Position numbers and translations under genes: made by a program. From a virus, in the IMG/VR virus record IMGVR_UViG_3300035523_000075, positions 1 to 33,789 of that record: a stretch of 33,789 nt of DNA. One strand, given 5' to 3'. This document shows, piece after piece, positions 1-7,304 of this stretch. How positions within the stretch are numbered: position 1 is the first letter of the stretch; every line of letters starts with the position of its first letter. The notes under the pieces were generated by a model. The model searched no databases and was not told the DNA's origin. It saw only the letters and a program-made list of their open reading frames with translations.

Positions 1-2785
1 GGGTCATGCGCTCCTGAATGCGGCGGGCCCGCTCGGGGTCCCGAATGACCGCCAGGGCCTGCTGGCACGCGGCTAGGGCCCGCTGTAGGGCACTCCGCTG
101 CTGCGCTGGCTCCGAGGCCGACTCAGCCTGGCCTTCCGCGTTGTCGATGGCGTCGGTGGCGGCCTTGTACAGGGCGTCCGCGATGCTGTCGCGCGCCCGA
201 AGGGACGCGTTTGCCCTCTGCGTCTCGGCCTCCTGGGCCCCTCGGTCCATCTGCAGAAACTCGCCAGAGCGGCGCTCCTGGTCATCCGCAACCACCTCGC
301 CCGCCGCGGCCCGGTTTCGCAGCAACCACTGCGCCCAACGGGGCCCGGAGTAGGAGCCGATGTTCTGGCTCTCTCCCAGGGCCTGGAGCAGCCTCAGCCG
401 TAGGCCGCCCAGCATGCGGTTCCGGAACTCCCTCGGGACTCCCGCGCCCTGCAGTCGTGTCTCCACGTCCTGCAGCCGCCCCTCAGAGCCTGCGGCCTGC
501 GCCTCCGCCGCCTGGCGGTTCCCTGCCAACGCCGCCGCAACCTTCGCCTTTGCGGCCCTCACCTTCGCCAGCGCCGCCGCGACCTCGTGCTTGTGCGCGT
601 CAGACCTGAGCTTCGCGACCTCACGCGCATAGGCTGCCTCCTGACCCCTGATGGCGCGAGCCTGTTCCGCCTCCGTCAGAGCTGAGGCCTTGATCTCGGC
701 GATCCTGTCGTCCGCCGCCTTCCGCCGCTCGGCAATCTGTCGGTCGATCTCCTTCTTGATGCCGGCGATCTCGGACTCACGGAGCAGGTCCAACCCCTTC
801 TTGCGCCGGTCCGCATCCTCCGCTGCCTGAGATGCCTTCTCGGGCGCCTTCTGCTTCTGGTGCATCACCTGGTCGTAGTTACTGCTGCCGCCCTGAGAGG
901 CGATGTGTAGGTGCTGGCTGCTCGCGAACTTGCCCGTGGTGCGATAGATCCCCGCCAGACCTTCCACCTTGTCCAGCGCCTCCATGACCGTATCGCGCTG
1001 TTCAGGCGTCCAGTTGCGAATCGACACATCCAGGGCGTCGCCAGTGACATGAGTCTTGCCTGAGAGTGCGTCCCGTGCGTGCTGGCCTCGGGTGGCTCCG
1101 GACTGCAGGAGGCGGAGGACATTGGGAGGGAGCTGCTTCAGCCGCTCGCTCATGCTGGATGACAGCACAAACCGCCCGAACTGGGAGTACCCGCCGTGCT
1201 CCACAAGGTTGCTATTGGACGCCACCATGCGACGGCTCAGCTCCGCGGCTACCTTGGCCAGCAGGGGCGAGTTGGCAGGGAGGTTGTAGACCTCTGAGAG
1301 GTCGCCCCGTTTGGGGACTCCGACAGCGGAGGCTGCTTCCTGGATCTCCTTATCGGCCGGATCTCCCATGTGCCAGCCTGTTACGTTTGTCCAGCCGCCC
1401 TTCCGGGCGTCCGAGAGGCGACTGGAGGCCTCGCGGAGGACCCCAGTCCGGCTCCCGCCAGCGCTATCACGCTCCTTGTCGAGCGCTTGCCCCTGCTTGT
1501 ACCAGTCCCATATCTTCATCCCGGTAAAGTAGACGACTGCGGCGCTGAGGCCAATGAGCCCTAGCTTGGCGATCAGGGCAGCCTTCGGAACCTCCTGGAG
1601 CACCTTCTGGAGGGTGACGAACTTCTCGGCGATGGTGGCGACAAGAGCGGTTGTCGTCAGAGCAACGCCACCGAATCCCGTCAGACCGGTGGTCAGGGTG
1701 CCGAGCCCCACGACCAGATCCTGGCTGGTTGCGGAGAGGCCCCGGAACCAGTCCATCACGCCGCGCGCCTTCTCCGCTACCGTCACCAGAACGGAGCCCA
1801 GCAGATCGAAGGGCTCTCGGAGGGCAGACATCGCGCTGGCGTCTCGGGTCAGAGCGACGAAGGACTTCTGGAGGCCATCGAGGGCCTTAGTGATCTGGGG
1901 CGTGAAGTTGCTGGTCAGACGGGACGAAAACTCATTAAAGGCGTCGCCGAAGTTGCTCAGAATCATCGGCAGGGTGCCGGCCAGCCGCTTCTGCGCTCCC
2001 CCGAACTGCTTCTGCATTCCAGCCACAAGGGCGTCCGCTATCTGGGCTCCCGTTACATGAGCCCGCTGGAGCGCCTCCGTGTCGGCCGTCCCAAACTTCT
2101 TCAGCAGGATGCCAGACACATTGAAGCCTGGAAGGTTCTCGATGATCTGGTTGAGGTCCTCCTGGGAAGGTCGGCCCCGCGCCAGGAGTTGCCGGTAACC
2201 CAAGAGCGCTCTCGCCTGGGCATCCTTCGACACCCCCAGGCCGGTGGCGGCGTCGCCGAAGGCGCGCATGGTCGTGATGACCTTCCCCAGGCCGGCGGCC
2301 CCATAGGCTTGGGTGAGGGCGGCGGCCAGCGACTGCGCGGGTGGCAACATTTCCTTGAACTCCAACTTGGAGCTCAGAGCCTCTTTGCGAAGGTCGCCCA
2401 GGAGTCGGGCGGCACCGGCGCTGGAGCCGGTGATCTGTGTCAAGGCGAGGGTGGTCTGCTGCAGCGTCACGTTCATATCGACGCCCGACTTGGCGATCAC
2501 CCCCATGGCGGTCGCCACACCCGCGAAGGCCGCCGTCAGCCCCAGCCCCACGCCCCGAAGGCCCTCCAGGGCTCCGGTGAGCTTCCGAAGCCCCGCCTCG
2601 CGGTCGGCCAGCCCCTTGGCCGCCTTCTCGGCCTGGGACAGCCCGCGCGCCACCGGCGCCGTGTTCTCTGCCACGCGCTGCAGGTTGCGGCTCATCAGGC
2701 TCATGGTCTCATTGAGCCGGGTCAGCGCCGCTACAGCCTGCTGGCTGTTCGCCGATACTCTGAGGCTAAGGGTCTCTTCGGCCAT
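1..2785 (-). CDS. Tail tape measure protein with embedded M15-like peptidase motif (partial, runs off left edge)
   Basis: The frame is open from ATG at 2785 to the window edge, giving about 928 residues without a stop. It directly follows the tail assembly chaperone, the standard place for a tape measure protein, which sets tail length and fills the tail tube. The N-terminal part is helical and rich in Ala, Gln and Leu. A hydrophobic segment lies near residues 75-100 and a strongly hydrophobic block near 355-420. After about residue 640 the protein is highly charged and coiled-coil-like. Residues 578-627 carry H579-x6-D586 (THVTGDALD) followed by H625-x-H627, the zinc-ligand pattern of M15 D-Ala-D-Ala carboxypeptidases/endolysins. 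A peptidoglycan-cutting domain in a tape measure would help DNA entry. The tape measure call is firm; the peptidase call rests on motif only. Confidence 0.9.
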   Translation of the reverse strand, partial: MAEETLSLRVSANSQQAVAALTRLNETMSLMSRNLQRVAENTAPVARGLSQAEKAAKGLADREAGLRKLTGALEGLRGVGLGLTAAFAGVATAMGVIAKSGVDMNVTLQQTTLALTQITGSSAGAARLLGDLRKEALSSKLEFKEMLPPAQSLAAALTQAYGAAGLGKVITTMRAFGDAATGLGVSKDAQARALLGYRQLLARGRPSQEDLNQIIENLPGFNVSGILLKKFGTADTEALQRAHVTGAQIADALVAGMQKQFGGAQKRLAGTLPMILSNFGDAFNEFSSRLTSNFTPQITKALDGLQKSFVALTRDASAMSALREPFDLLGSVLVTVAEKARGVMDWFRGLSATSQDLVVGLGTLTTGLTGFGGVALTTTALVATIAEKFVTLQKVLQEVPKAALIAKLGLIGLSAAVVYFTGMKIWDWYKQGQALDKERDSAGGSRTGVLREASSRLSDARKGGWTNVTGWHMGDPADKEIQEAASAVGVPKRGDLSEVYNLPANSPLLAKVAAELSRRMVASNSNLVEHGGYSQFGRFVLSSSMSERLKQLPPNVLRLLQSGATRGQHARDALSGKTHVTGDALDVSIRNWTPEQRDTVMEALDKVEGLAGIYRTTGKFASSQHLHIASQGGSSNYDQVMHQKQKAPEKASQAAEDADRRKKGLDLLRESEIAGIKKEIDRQIAERRKAADDRIAEIKASALTEAEQARAIRGQEAAYAREVAKLRSDAHKHEVAAALAKVRAAKAKVAAALAGNRQAAEAQAAGSEGRLQDVETRLQGAGVPREFRNRMLGGLRLRLLQALGESQNIGSYSGPRWAQWLLRNRAAAGEVVADDQERRSGEFLQMDRGAQEAETQRANASLRARDSIADALYKAATDAIDNAEGQAESASEPAQQRSALQRALAACQQALAVIRDPERARRIQERMT

Positions 2786-2787
2786 CT

Positions 2788-2978
2788 CTACCCCGTCGCG
2801 GTCTTGACGCCCAATATGGACGCCAGCAGCTCAACCTGCTGGCGCCGCTCGTCGTGGATACCCCGCAGGCACGCTCGCGCCTCGGAGAGCAGCATCCCCC
2901 GAACGACTGCCGGGGGATGCCGAGTCATCAGCGTCGCGGCGATCAGCTCCCAGTCGGTGGGGCCGTCGCCGTCACGGC
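2788..2978 (-). CDS. Tail assembly chaperone frameshift extension (T part of gpGT-like fusion)
   Basis: This is the -1 frame relative to the preceding chaperone gene, entered at the slippery heptamer at 2979-2985. I translated it codon by codon: 63 sense codons, no stop until TAG at 2790-2788, two bases before the tape measure ATG. The predicted fusion is 209 residues (146 + 63), compared with 157 for the unshifted product. The extension contains a helical Arg/Glu/Leu-rich stretch. It has no ribosome site or early start of its own, and it fills exactly the gap between chaperone and tape measure. By analogy with lambda gpGT, this part would bind tail tube subunits while the G part binds the tape measure. 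Confidence 0.8.
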
Positions 2979-3416
2979 GTTTGGGTCAGGCTCCTGCTCC
3001 ATGAGGCCCGCGATCACCAGGAGCCGGTCAACCAGTCCTCCGCTCCCGACCGCCATCAGGTCGCGCGCGGTGAAGATGCACCCGACCTGCTCCGGCGTCA
3101 GCTCCGGGTCGTGCTGTCGGAGCAGCACCCACAGCACCTCAAGAATCGCCTGGGGACTACTGGCCCGGATGCTGTCGATGCCCCCGCCGGCCGACTCCAG
3201 CAGCGCCAGGTCGTTGAGCGTCAGCTCGTGCAGCTTGCAGCGGATACCCTTGACGTTGATGAGGGTGGTGACCGGCAGCGCCTCGCTCAGGCGCGTGGCG
3301 CGCTGCGGCTTGCCCCTTCGAGCGCCCTTCAGGGCCTGCCGGCCGCTCTCGCTGGGCGGCCGGGCCTCGAGTACTTCAGCTCCGCCCTCGACCTTCTCCT
3401 TGCTCTCAGTGCTCAT
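2943..3416 (-). CDS. Tail assembly chaperone, short (gpG-like) product
   Basis: This encodes 157 residues from ATG at 3416, with AAGGAG just upstream formed partly by the TAA of the tail tube gene. The N-terminus is charged, and residues about 70-140 are helical and rich in Leu, Asp and Glu. Position decides the assignment: it sits between tail tube and tape measure, where long-tailed phages encode the chaperone that coats the tape measure before the tube polymerises. Near its end, at codon 146, lies a canonical -1 slippery heptamer. A second frame then stays open to the tape measure gene, as in lambda G/GT. An upstream in-frame start at 3521 would lie inside the tube gene and has no ribosome site, so it was not used. 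Confidence 0.85.
   Translation of the reverse strand: MSTESKEKVEGGAEVLEARPPSESGRQALKGARRGKPQRATRLSEALPVTTLINVKGIRCKLHELTLNDLALLESAGGGIDSIRASSPQAILEVLWVLLRQHDPELTPEQVGCIFTARDLMAVGSGGLVDRLLVIAGLMEQEPDPNAVTATAPPTGS
2979..2985 (-). promoter_or_regulatory. Programmed -1 ribosomal frameshift site CCCAAAC
   Basis: In the zero frame the bases read C CCA AAC, an exact X XXY YYZ heptamer, so both tRNAs can re-pair after slipping back one base. The zero frame stops 34 bases later and the -1 frame runs 63 codons to the tape measure gene. A short GC-rich hairpin (GCCG-TGA-CGGC) starts directly after the heptamer. It is closer than the usual 5-8 base spacing, so the true stimulator may be different. The site is in the gene where tailed phages most often frameshift. 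Confidence 0.8.
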
Positions 3417-3424
3417 GGCGCTCC

Positions 3425-4483
3425 TTAGGCGGGAATCGGCGTACCGACCGTGGTGATGGCGGCGTCCAGCTCGGCATTGATGAGGGTGATGATGATGTCC
3501 GCGGCGCTCGCGAGGTCCCACTTGGTCTCGAAGGTGAGCCGCTGGGTCACCGCGCCGTTCTTCTTGTCCTCAACCTTGGGCCCGCCGGGGCCCGTGTAGT
3601 AGGCCGCAGGCAGGTCGACCTGCAGGCTGTGGGGGCCGCTGACGTACTTAAGCTGCATCGTCAGCGGCGTCAGTAGGTTACTGGGCGTGTAGGGCCTGGC
3701 GGTTCGCGCGTTCCCCATCCACCGCTTGTACTCAGTGTCATCGGCGAACACCATGTCGAAGCTGCCGGTCGTCTTGGCTTCCCCAGCGGTGCCCCTGCGG
3801 GCGGCGCGGCCACAGCCGAGGGCGTACTGGAGAGCAAACCCGGTCTCGTGGGTGATCTCCCAGTTGCCCGTCTCGTAGGTGGTCGCTCCCGCCAACTGGA
3901 CCGCGCTGCCCCAGAAGACGAAGGGGTCGAGGGAGGAGGCAACAATGCCGGCGTCGCTCTGCTCGGCGTCGTAGGCCAACTCCAGGCAGTTAGGGCCGGC
4001 GCCCACGCAGTCCACCGAACCCGTCAGGAGCCCATCGGTGGCGCCCCGCAACACCAGGCGGGTCACGTACTGATTGGCGTTGACGATCCAGGTGTCGCCA
4101 AACTTCTCCTGCCAGGTGAAGGGCCGCAGGATAGGTCCAGCGCCGTCGTTGGCCGGCTTGAACACGTGGGGAATCTGACCCTGCGTCAGGGCGCTGGGCG
4201 TCAGGTTGGCCAGGGCGCAGTAGAAGAGCTTGCTGGTTCCCTTGTCAGGCGTGACCGCGAAGGGGAGGGAGCCGCCGGCGCTGTACCGACCGGCCACGAC
4301 CTTGGTCGTCCCTCGGCCGCGGTTCGCGCTCTTGACCCGAATCGTCCCCTGGTCGCCGGCAATCCCGCCGCCGTCCTGCAGCTCCAGCTCGACCTGCCCC
4401 TTCACGGGCAGTAGAGCCTGGGTTCCGGTCATCGCCTCCAAGCCGAGGGTACCGACCGAGAAAGCACCACTAGGTTCGCCCAC
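3425..4483 (-). CDS. Major tail tube protein
   Basis: This encodes 352 residues from a GTG start at 4483 with GGGAGG upstream. It lies directly before the chaperone/tape measure pair and after the connector genes, the usual place of the tail tube gene. The sequence is beta-rich with many Gly, Thr and Val and no long helices. Motifs such as GGSLPF...KLFYCAL near residues 70-90 and the repeated ELAYDAEQSD/NWEITHETG style resemble the Phage_tube_2 type of tube proteins, including an internally duplicated beta-sandwich layout. No sheath gene adjoins it, which favours a non-contractile tail. Its TAA contributes to the ribosome site of the next gene, so the two are probably translationally coupled. 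Confidence 0.85.
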   Translation of the reverse strand: MGEPSGAFSVGTLGLEAMTGTQALLPVKGQVELELQDGGGIAGDQGTIRVKSANRGRGTTKVVAGRYSAGGSLPFAVTPDKGTSKLFYCALANLTPSALTQGQIPHVFKPANDGAGPILRPFTWQEKFGDTWIVNANQYVTRLVLRGATDGLLTGSVDCVGAGPNCLELAYDAEQSDAGIVASSLDPFVFWGSAVQLAGATTYETGNWEITHETGFALQYALGCGRAARRGTAGEAKTTGSFDMVFADDTEYKRWMGNARTARPYTPSNLLTPLTMQLKYVSGPHSLQVDLPAAYYTGPGGPKVEDKKNGAVTQRLTFETKWDLASAADIIITLINAELDAAITTVGTPIPA

Positions 4484-4504
4484 CAGGGCCTCCCTTCAGC
4501 AGAA

Positions 4505-4532
4505 GGCCCTCCGGAGGGGTCTCCGAAGGGCC
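4505..4532 (-). repeat. Intergenic hairpin upstream of the tail tube gene
   Basis: The arms GGCCCT-C-CGGAG and CTCCG-A-AGGGCC pair around a four-base loop with one mismatch. It lies in the 81-base gap between the glycosyltransferase stop and the tail tube GTG. There is no clear T-run on the minus strand, so a processing or mRNA-stabilising hairpin ahead of a highly expressed gene is more likely than a strong terminator. Confidence 0.6.
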
Positions 4533-4564
4533 GCGTGTGTTGCCAAACGATGTATCGATGTGCC

Positions 4565-5569
4565 CTAGACCTCGGCCGGCGCCACCTCGGGCGCCTCGAT
4601 GGGTGCCGCCTCAGCGGCCTCAGCCTCCGGTTCGTCCGCCGGCACGTGCGCCACGTTCACCAGCTCCAGGTGCCCGCTCTCGGCGAGCTCCAGTAGGTCC
4701 GCCTCACTGAAGGGGGTGCCGTCCACCCACTCCTTGACGGGGCGTCCCCTCCTGAGCTCGCCCAGACGGTGGTTGACGCCGTCCGTCAGAGCGATCAGCA
4801 CCTTGGCGCCCGTGGGCTCCGGCGCTCCCTCGTCTCTCTTCCTGGCCACCTCGAACCTCCTGATCTGACGGCTCCAGGTGCCGTCCGCCTGGGGCACCGA
4901 CTGCCCCGCGATTCCGCTGTCGTCCAGGTGCCAGGGGCGCACGGAGGGCAGTGCCCACAGGGCGTAGCCCGCCTCCTTCGCCCTCCGGCACCACCACAGG
5001 TCCTCCCCGGTACCGAACTCCGGGCGCTCCAGGTAGGCCTCCCAGCCCACGCTGAGTGCCGAGGCAGGCATGAGGACGCAGCCGAAGCCAAAGCCCTCTA
5101 CCGGCGTGGCCCCTTCCCCCACGAAGGGCTCTGGTCGCAGGATAGGGCCTCCTGACCGCCGGTACGGCAGGATGGCCGACAGCACCACTGGCCCCTCCGA
5201 CAACAGCCCCAGCGGCTGGGTGGCGTCCAGCATCACCCGCAGGCTGTCTAGTTCCAAGATGACGTCGTTGTCCACCCACAGGACCGACTCCAGACCTCGC
5301 TGCTCCCGCAGCCACTCCACTGCCCGCTGGCGCAGGCGCGCCGCCCGCAGGGCACCGGACTCCTGAGGGTTGAGGGGCTCCGTCTCAACCATCGCCACAC
5401 CGGTGAGGCCATGCTGGTAGGGGTTGAGCTCGATAGAGCCGTCAGTGACCACCAGGTAGTGGTGATGGACCTCCTGCCCCTCCGGCGCTTCGAGGTGCGC
5501 TATGGACTCCAGGCACAGGCCCAGTGAGTAGCTCTTCTGGGCGCTGGCCATCGTCACAACAGCGATCAC
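4565..5569 (-). CDS. GT-A-like glycosyltransferase in the tail module
   Basis: This encodes 334 residues from a GTG at 5569 that overlaps the TGA of the tail terminator gene, so the two genes are coupled. The N-terminus VIAVVTMAS fits the first beta strand and helix of a GT-A fold. A DxD motif (D100-N101-D102 in LWVDNDVIL) would hold the metal and nucleotide-sugar. GTGEDLWWCRRAKEAGY (residues 186-202) resembles the acceptor-side E-D motif of family 2 transferases, and H214 is a plausible third metal ligand. The last 35 residues are a low-complexity Ala/Glu/Pro tail. It probably transfers a sugar to a virion protein or host surface glycan; the target is inferred only from its neighbours. An in-frame ATG at 5551 is possible but would cut the first strand. 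Confidence 0.75.
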   Translation of the reverse strand: MIAVVTMASAQKSYSLGLCLESIAHLEAPEGQEVHHHYLVVTDGSIELNPYQHGLTGVAMVETEPLNPQESGALRAARLRQRAVEWLREQRGLESVLWVDNDVILELDSLRVMLDATQPLGLLSEGPVVLSAILPYRRSGGPILRPEPFVGEGATPVEGFGFGCVLMPASALSVGWEAYLERPEFGTGEDLWWCRRAKEAGYALWALPSVRPWHLDDSGIAGQSVPQADGTWSRQIRRFEVARKRDEGAPEPTGAKVLIALTDGVNHRLGELRRGRPVKEWVDGTPFSEADLLELAESGHLELVNVAHVPADEPEAEAAEAAPIEAPEVAPAEV

Positions 5570-6057
5570 TCCTCGCCCCTCCCAACGCGGCAGGGAACGT
5601 CGAAGACCAGTGTCGCCATCTGGAGCAGGGCTGTGGTGGAGCTCTCGTTCGGCGTGTAGTCGTCCTCCAGCCACCGGACCCACAGCGCCTCGCCCCCCAG
5701 GGGGACGGCTTCAGTGGCGTACTGCTCCGCCTCCAGGCATTGGCGGACCAGGTCCGCCGTCTGCCGCAGATTGCTGGCCGCCACGGCTGCTTCGCTGCCG
5801 GCGCCTGTGATGCCGACGAGCAACGTCCTATTGCGCACGAAATACCCCTGGGAGGCACCACGCCCGGGAGCCTCGGAGCGTTTCGCCTGGGGCATGTCCA
5901 GCCACACCTGGGGCGCCTTCGCGGCGTTCAGCAGCCCTGGCTGGTAGGTGAGCACTTCGCTGATAGCCGGCAGGCCCGCTGCCGTCAGGCGCGCGGGAAG
6001 GTCAGCCTCGAGGCGCGTCTTTACGGCGTCGATTAGGCGCTGGGTAGAGGTCGCCAC
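5566..6057 (-). CDS. Tail terminator / tail completion protein
   Basis: This encodes 163 residues from a GTG at 6057 with GGAGGAG six to ten bases upstream. The pattern is a long N-terminal helix (TQRLIDAVKTRLEADL), then beta strands, a second helix (NLRQTADLVRQCLEAE) and a final strand pair. It resembles gpU/gp17-type tail terminators, small alpha/beta proteins that cap the tail tube and join it to the head. Position between the gpG-like connector protein and the tube module supports this. The call comes mainly from gene order and fold pattern, not a diagnostic motif. Confidence 0.6.
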   Translation of the reverse strand: MATSTQRLIDAVKTRLEADLPARLTAAGLPAISEVLTYQPGLLNAAKAPQVWLDMPQAKRSEAPGRGASQGYFVRNRTLLVGITGAGSEAAVAASNLRQTADLVRQCLEAEQYATEAVPLGGEALWVRWLEDDYTPNESSTTALLQMATLVFDVPCRVGRGEE

Positions 6058-6058
6058 G

Positions 6059-6541
6059 TTACTCCTCCTGCCACAGCGCCCGCACCAGCATCGCGCGCCA
6101 TCGCGTGGTCACACTCTGGGGCAGGTTGATGATGGGCCGCCGCGGCAGGTTGCTCTTCCGGGGCCGCCGGGACTGGTGGTAGATGCCATAGCGGACGGCG
6201 GAGCTGAGGGTCATCTCCCCCGGCCCCTTCTCCACCGTCAGGCCCGTAGTCAGGGAGTCCTTCAGGGCACCCGTGCGCTCCAGGATGGGCCGCCCCGGGT
6301 AGTGGCGCGCCTTCCAGGCTGCGTACCGGGGAGAGAGCGCCTGCCACTTCCCGCCCTTCTGGGCCGCGCCCTCGCTGCCAAAGACCTCGCCCATGTGCTC
6401 GCGGAAGTCGGCCTCCAGCTCGTCGAACACGGGCCGCAGGTCCTTGGTCCGGTCAATGACGCCCTTCACCCGCGCGGTGAGCTGCTTCTCGCCCTCAACC
6501 TCGATGGATAGCCTGACATCCCCCGCCCCGTAGCCAGCCAT
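6059..6541 (-). CDS. Mu gpG-like virion morphogenesis protein
   Basis: This encodes 160 residues from ATG at 6541, with AAGGAG upstream and a one-base TGATG overlap with the previous gene. The centre contains the family signature: a Gly-Lys-x-Trp, then LSPRYAAWKARHYPGRPILERTG (residues about 85-108), followed by SLTTGLTV and a short YGIYHQ motif. In Mu and related phages this protein acts in tail completion/head-tail joining. The C-terminus is basic and rich in Arg and Pro. The motif and the neighbours (gp36-like before, terminator after) agree, so this is one of the firmer connector calls. Confidence 0.85.
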   Translation of the reverse strand: MAGYGAGDVRLSIEVEGEKQLTARVKGVIDRTKDLRPVFDELEADFREHMGEVFGSEGAAQKGGKWQALSPRYAAWKARHYPGRPILERTGALKDSLTTGLTVEKGPGEMTLSSAVRYGIYHQSRRPRKSNLPRRPIINLPQSVTTRWRAMLVRALWQEE

Positions 6542-6999
6542 CACAGCTCCTTGCCGATGCTGAACATCCGTGGGTTGCTGGGGAAGACGTCGGGGTCCGT
6601 GAAGGTGCTGACCGGCGTTCCGGTCTGGGCCTCCCCAGTAGTGGCGGCCGGCGTGTTGGCCAGCACGAGGTTGGAGCGCCCGGTCTTCGCATCGTAGGCC
6701 AGGAGCTGCAGGGCCTCCTTGCGCAGTCCCTCCGCCACCTCTCGGTAGTCCGCATCGGCGCCGGCCTGGACCTGGTACACGCGGCTCGCGACCAGAGCGG
6801 CGCAGATGGGCTTCAGCAGCCCCGCGTCTGCGGCCGCCGCCGGCATCTGGTAGCGCCACAGCAGCGTGGCGTCGATCCAGGCGGAGTCGGAGTTCACCCA
6901 CTCCATCACCTGGCCAGAACTCGGCTGACTCCCCTCCGCGATGGTCAGCGTCTGGGTCGGCACCCGAGCCTGCACGTGTACCAGGTCACAGTACGCCAT
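6541..6999 (-). CDS. Mu gp36-like (DUF1320-type) head-tail connector protein
   Basis: This encodes 152 residues from ATG at 6999 with GGAGG upstream. The opening MAYCDLVHVQARV matches the MAYxxxxDLxxR start of Mu gp36-like proteins, followed by helices with Trp and Asp (WIDATLLWRYQMP) and a helix with LRKEALQLLAYDAKTGR. These small helical proteins form part of the neck between portal and tail. The C-terminal 35 residues (TGTPVSTF...FPSNPRMFSIGKEL) are extended. It lies between the capsid block and the gpG-like gene, which fits. Confidence 0.7.
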   Translation of the reverse strand: MAYCDLVHVQARVPTQTLTIAEGSQPSSGQVMEWVNSDSAWIDATLLWRYQMPAAAADAGLLKPICAALVASRVYQVQAGADADYREVAEGLRKEALQLLAYDAKTGRSNLVLANTPAATTGEAQTGTPVSTFTDPDVFPSNPRMFSIGKEL

Positions 7000-7001
7000 C
7001 G

Positions 7002-7292
7002 CTAGCCCTCCGGAGGCTTCTGCTCGCCGGTGTCCGCGCCGCCCTCAACGGAGTCACCCTTGGGCTCGCCCTCACCCGTGCCGGAGTCATCCTTGGGCTC
7101 GGCGGGCGGGCTCTGGGGCTCGATGGACCCCACTTCGATCAGCCAGGCGATATCCACGCCGGAGGCGGCCCCGAGGAGCTGCTCCCGGCTCACGACCTGA
7201 CCGCGGCTGAACACCCCGCCCAGGTCGTCGCAGGTGACTAGGAACAGAGAGGGCCCCGCCGAAGCGGAGCCCTTGTCAGCACTCTTTGCCAT
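7002..7292 (-). CDS. Small acidic protein between capsid and connector genes
   Basis: This encodes 96 residues from ATG at 7292 with GGGAGG upstream. The first half is a compact segment (FLVTCDDLGGVFSRGQVVSREQLLGA, then DIAWLIEVGSIEP). The second half is a disordered acidic tail of Pro, Glu, Gly and Asp. Proteins of this layout are common directly after the major capsid gene in Mu-like and related phages, but their role is not settled. Start, spacing and codon pattern support a real gene; function is unassigned. Confidence 0.7.
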   Translation of the reverse strand: MAKSADKGSASAGPSLFLVTCDDLGGVFSRGQVVSREQLLGAASGVDIAWLIEVGSIEPQSPPAEPKDDSGTGEGEPKGDSVEGGADTGEQKPPEG

Positions 7293-7304
7293 GTCGCCTC
7301 CCGG

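Noticed and set aside
2057-3004. Plus-strand open frame of 315 codons
   Set aside because: It is antisense to the tape measure start and the chaperone, with no protein-like motifs.
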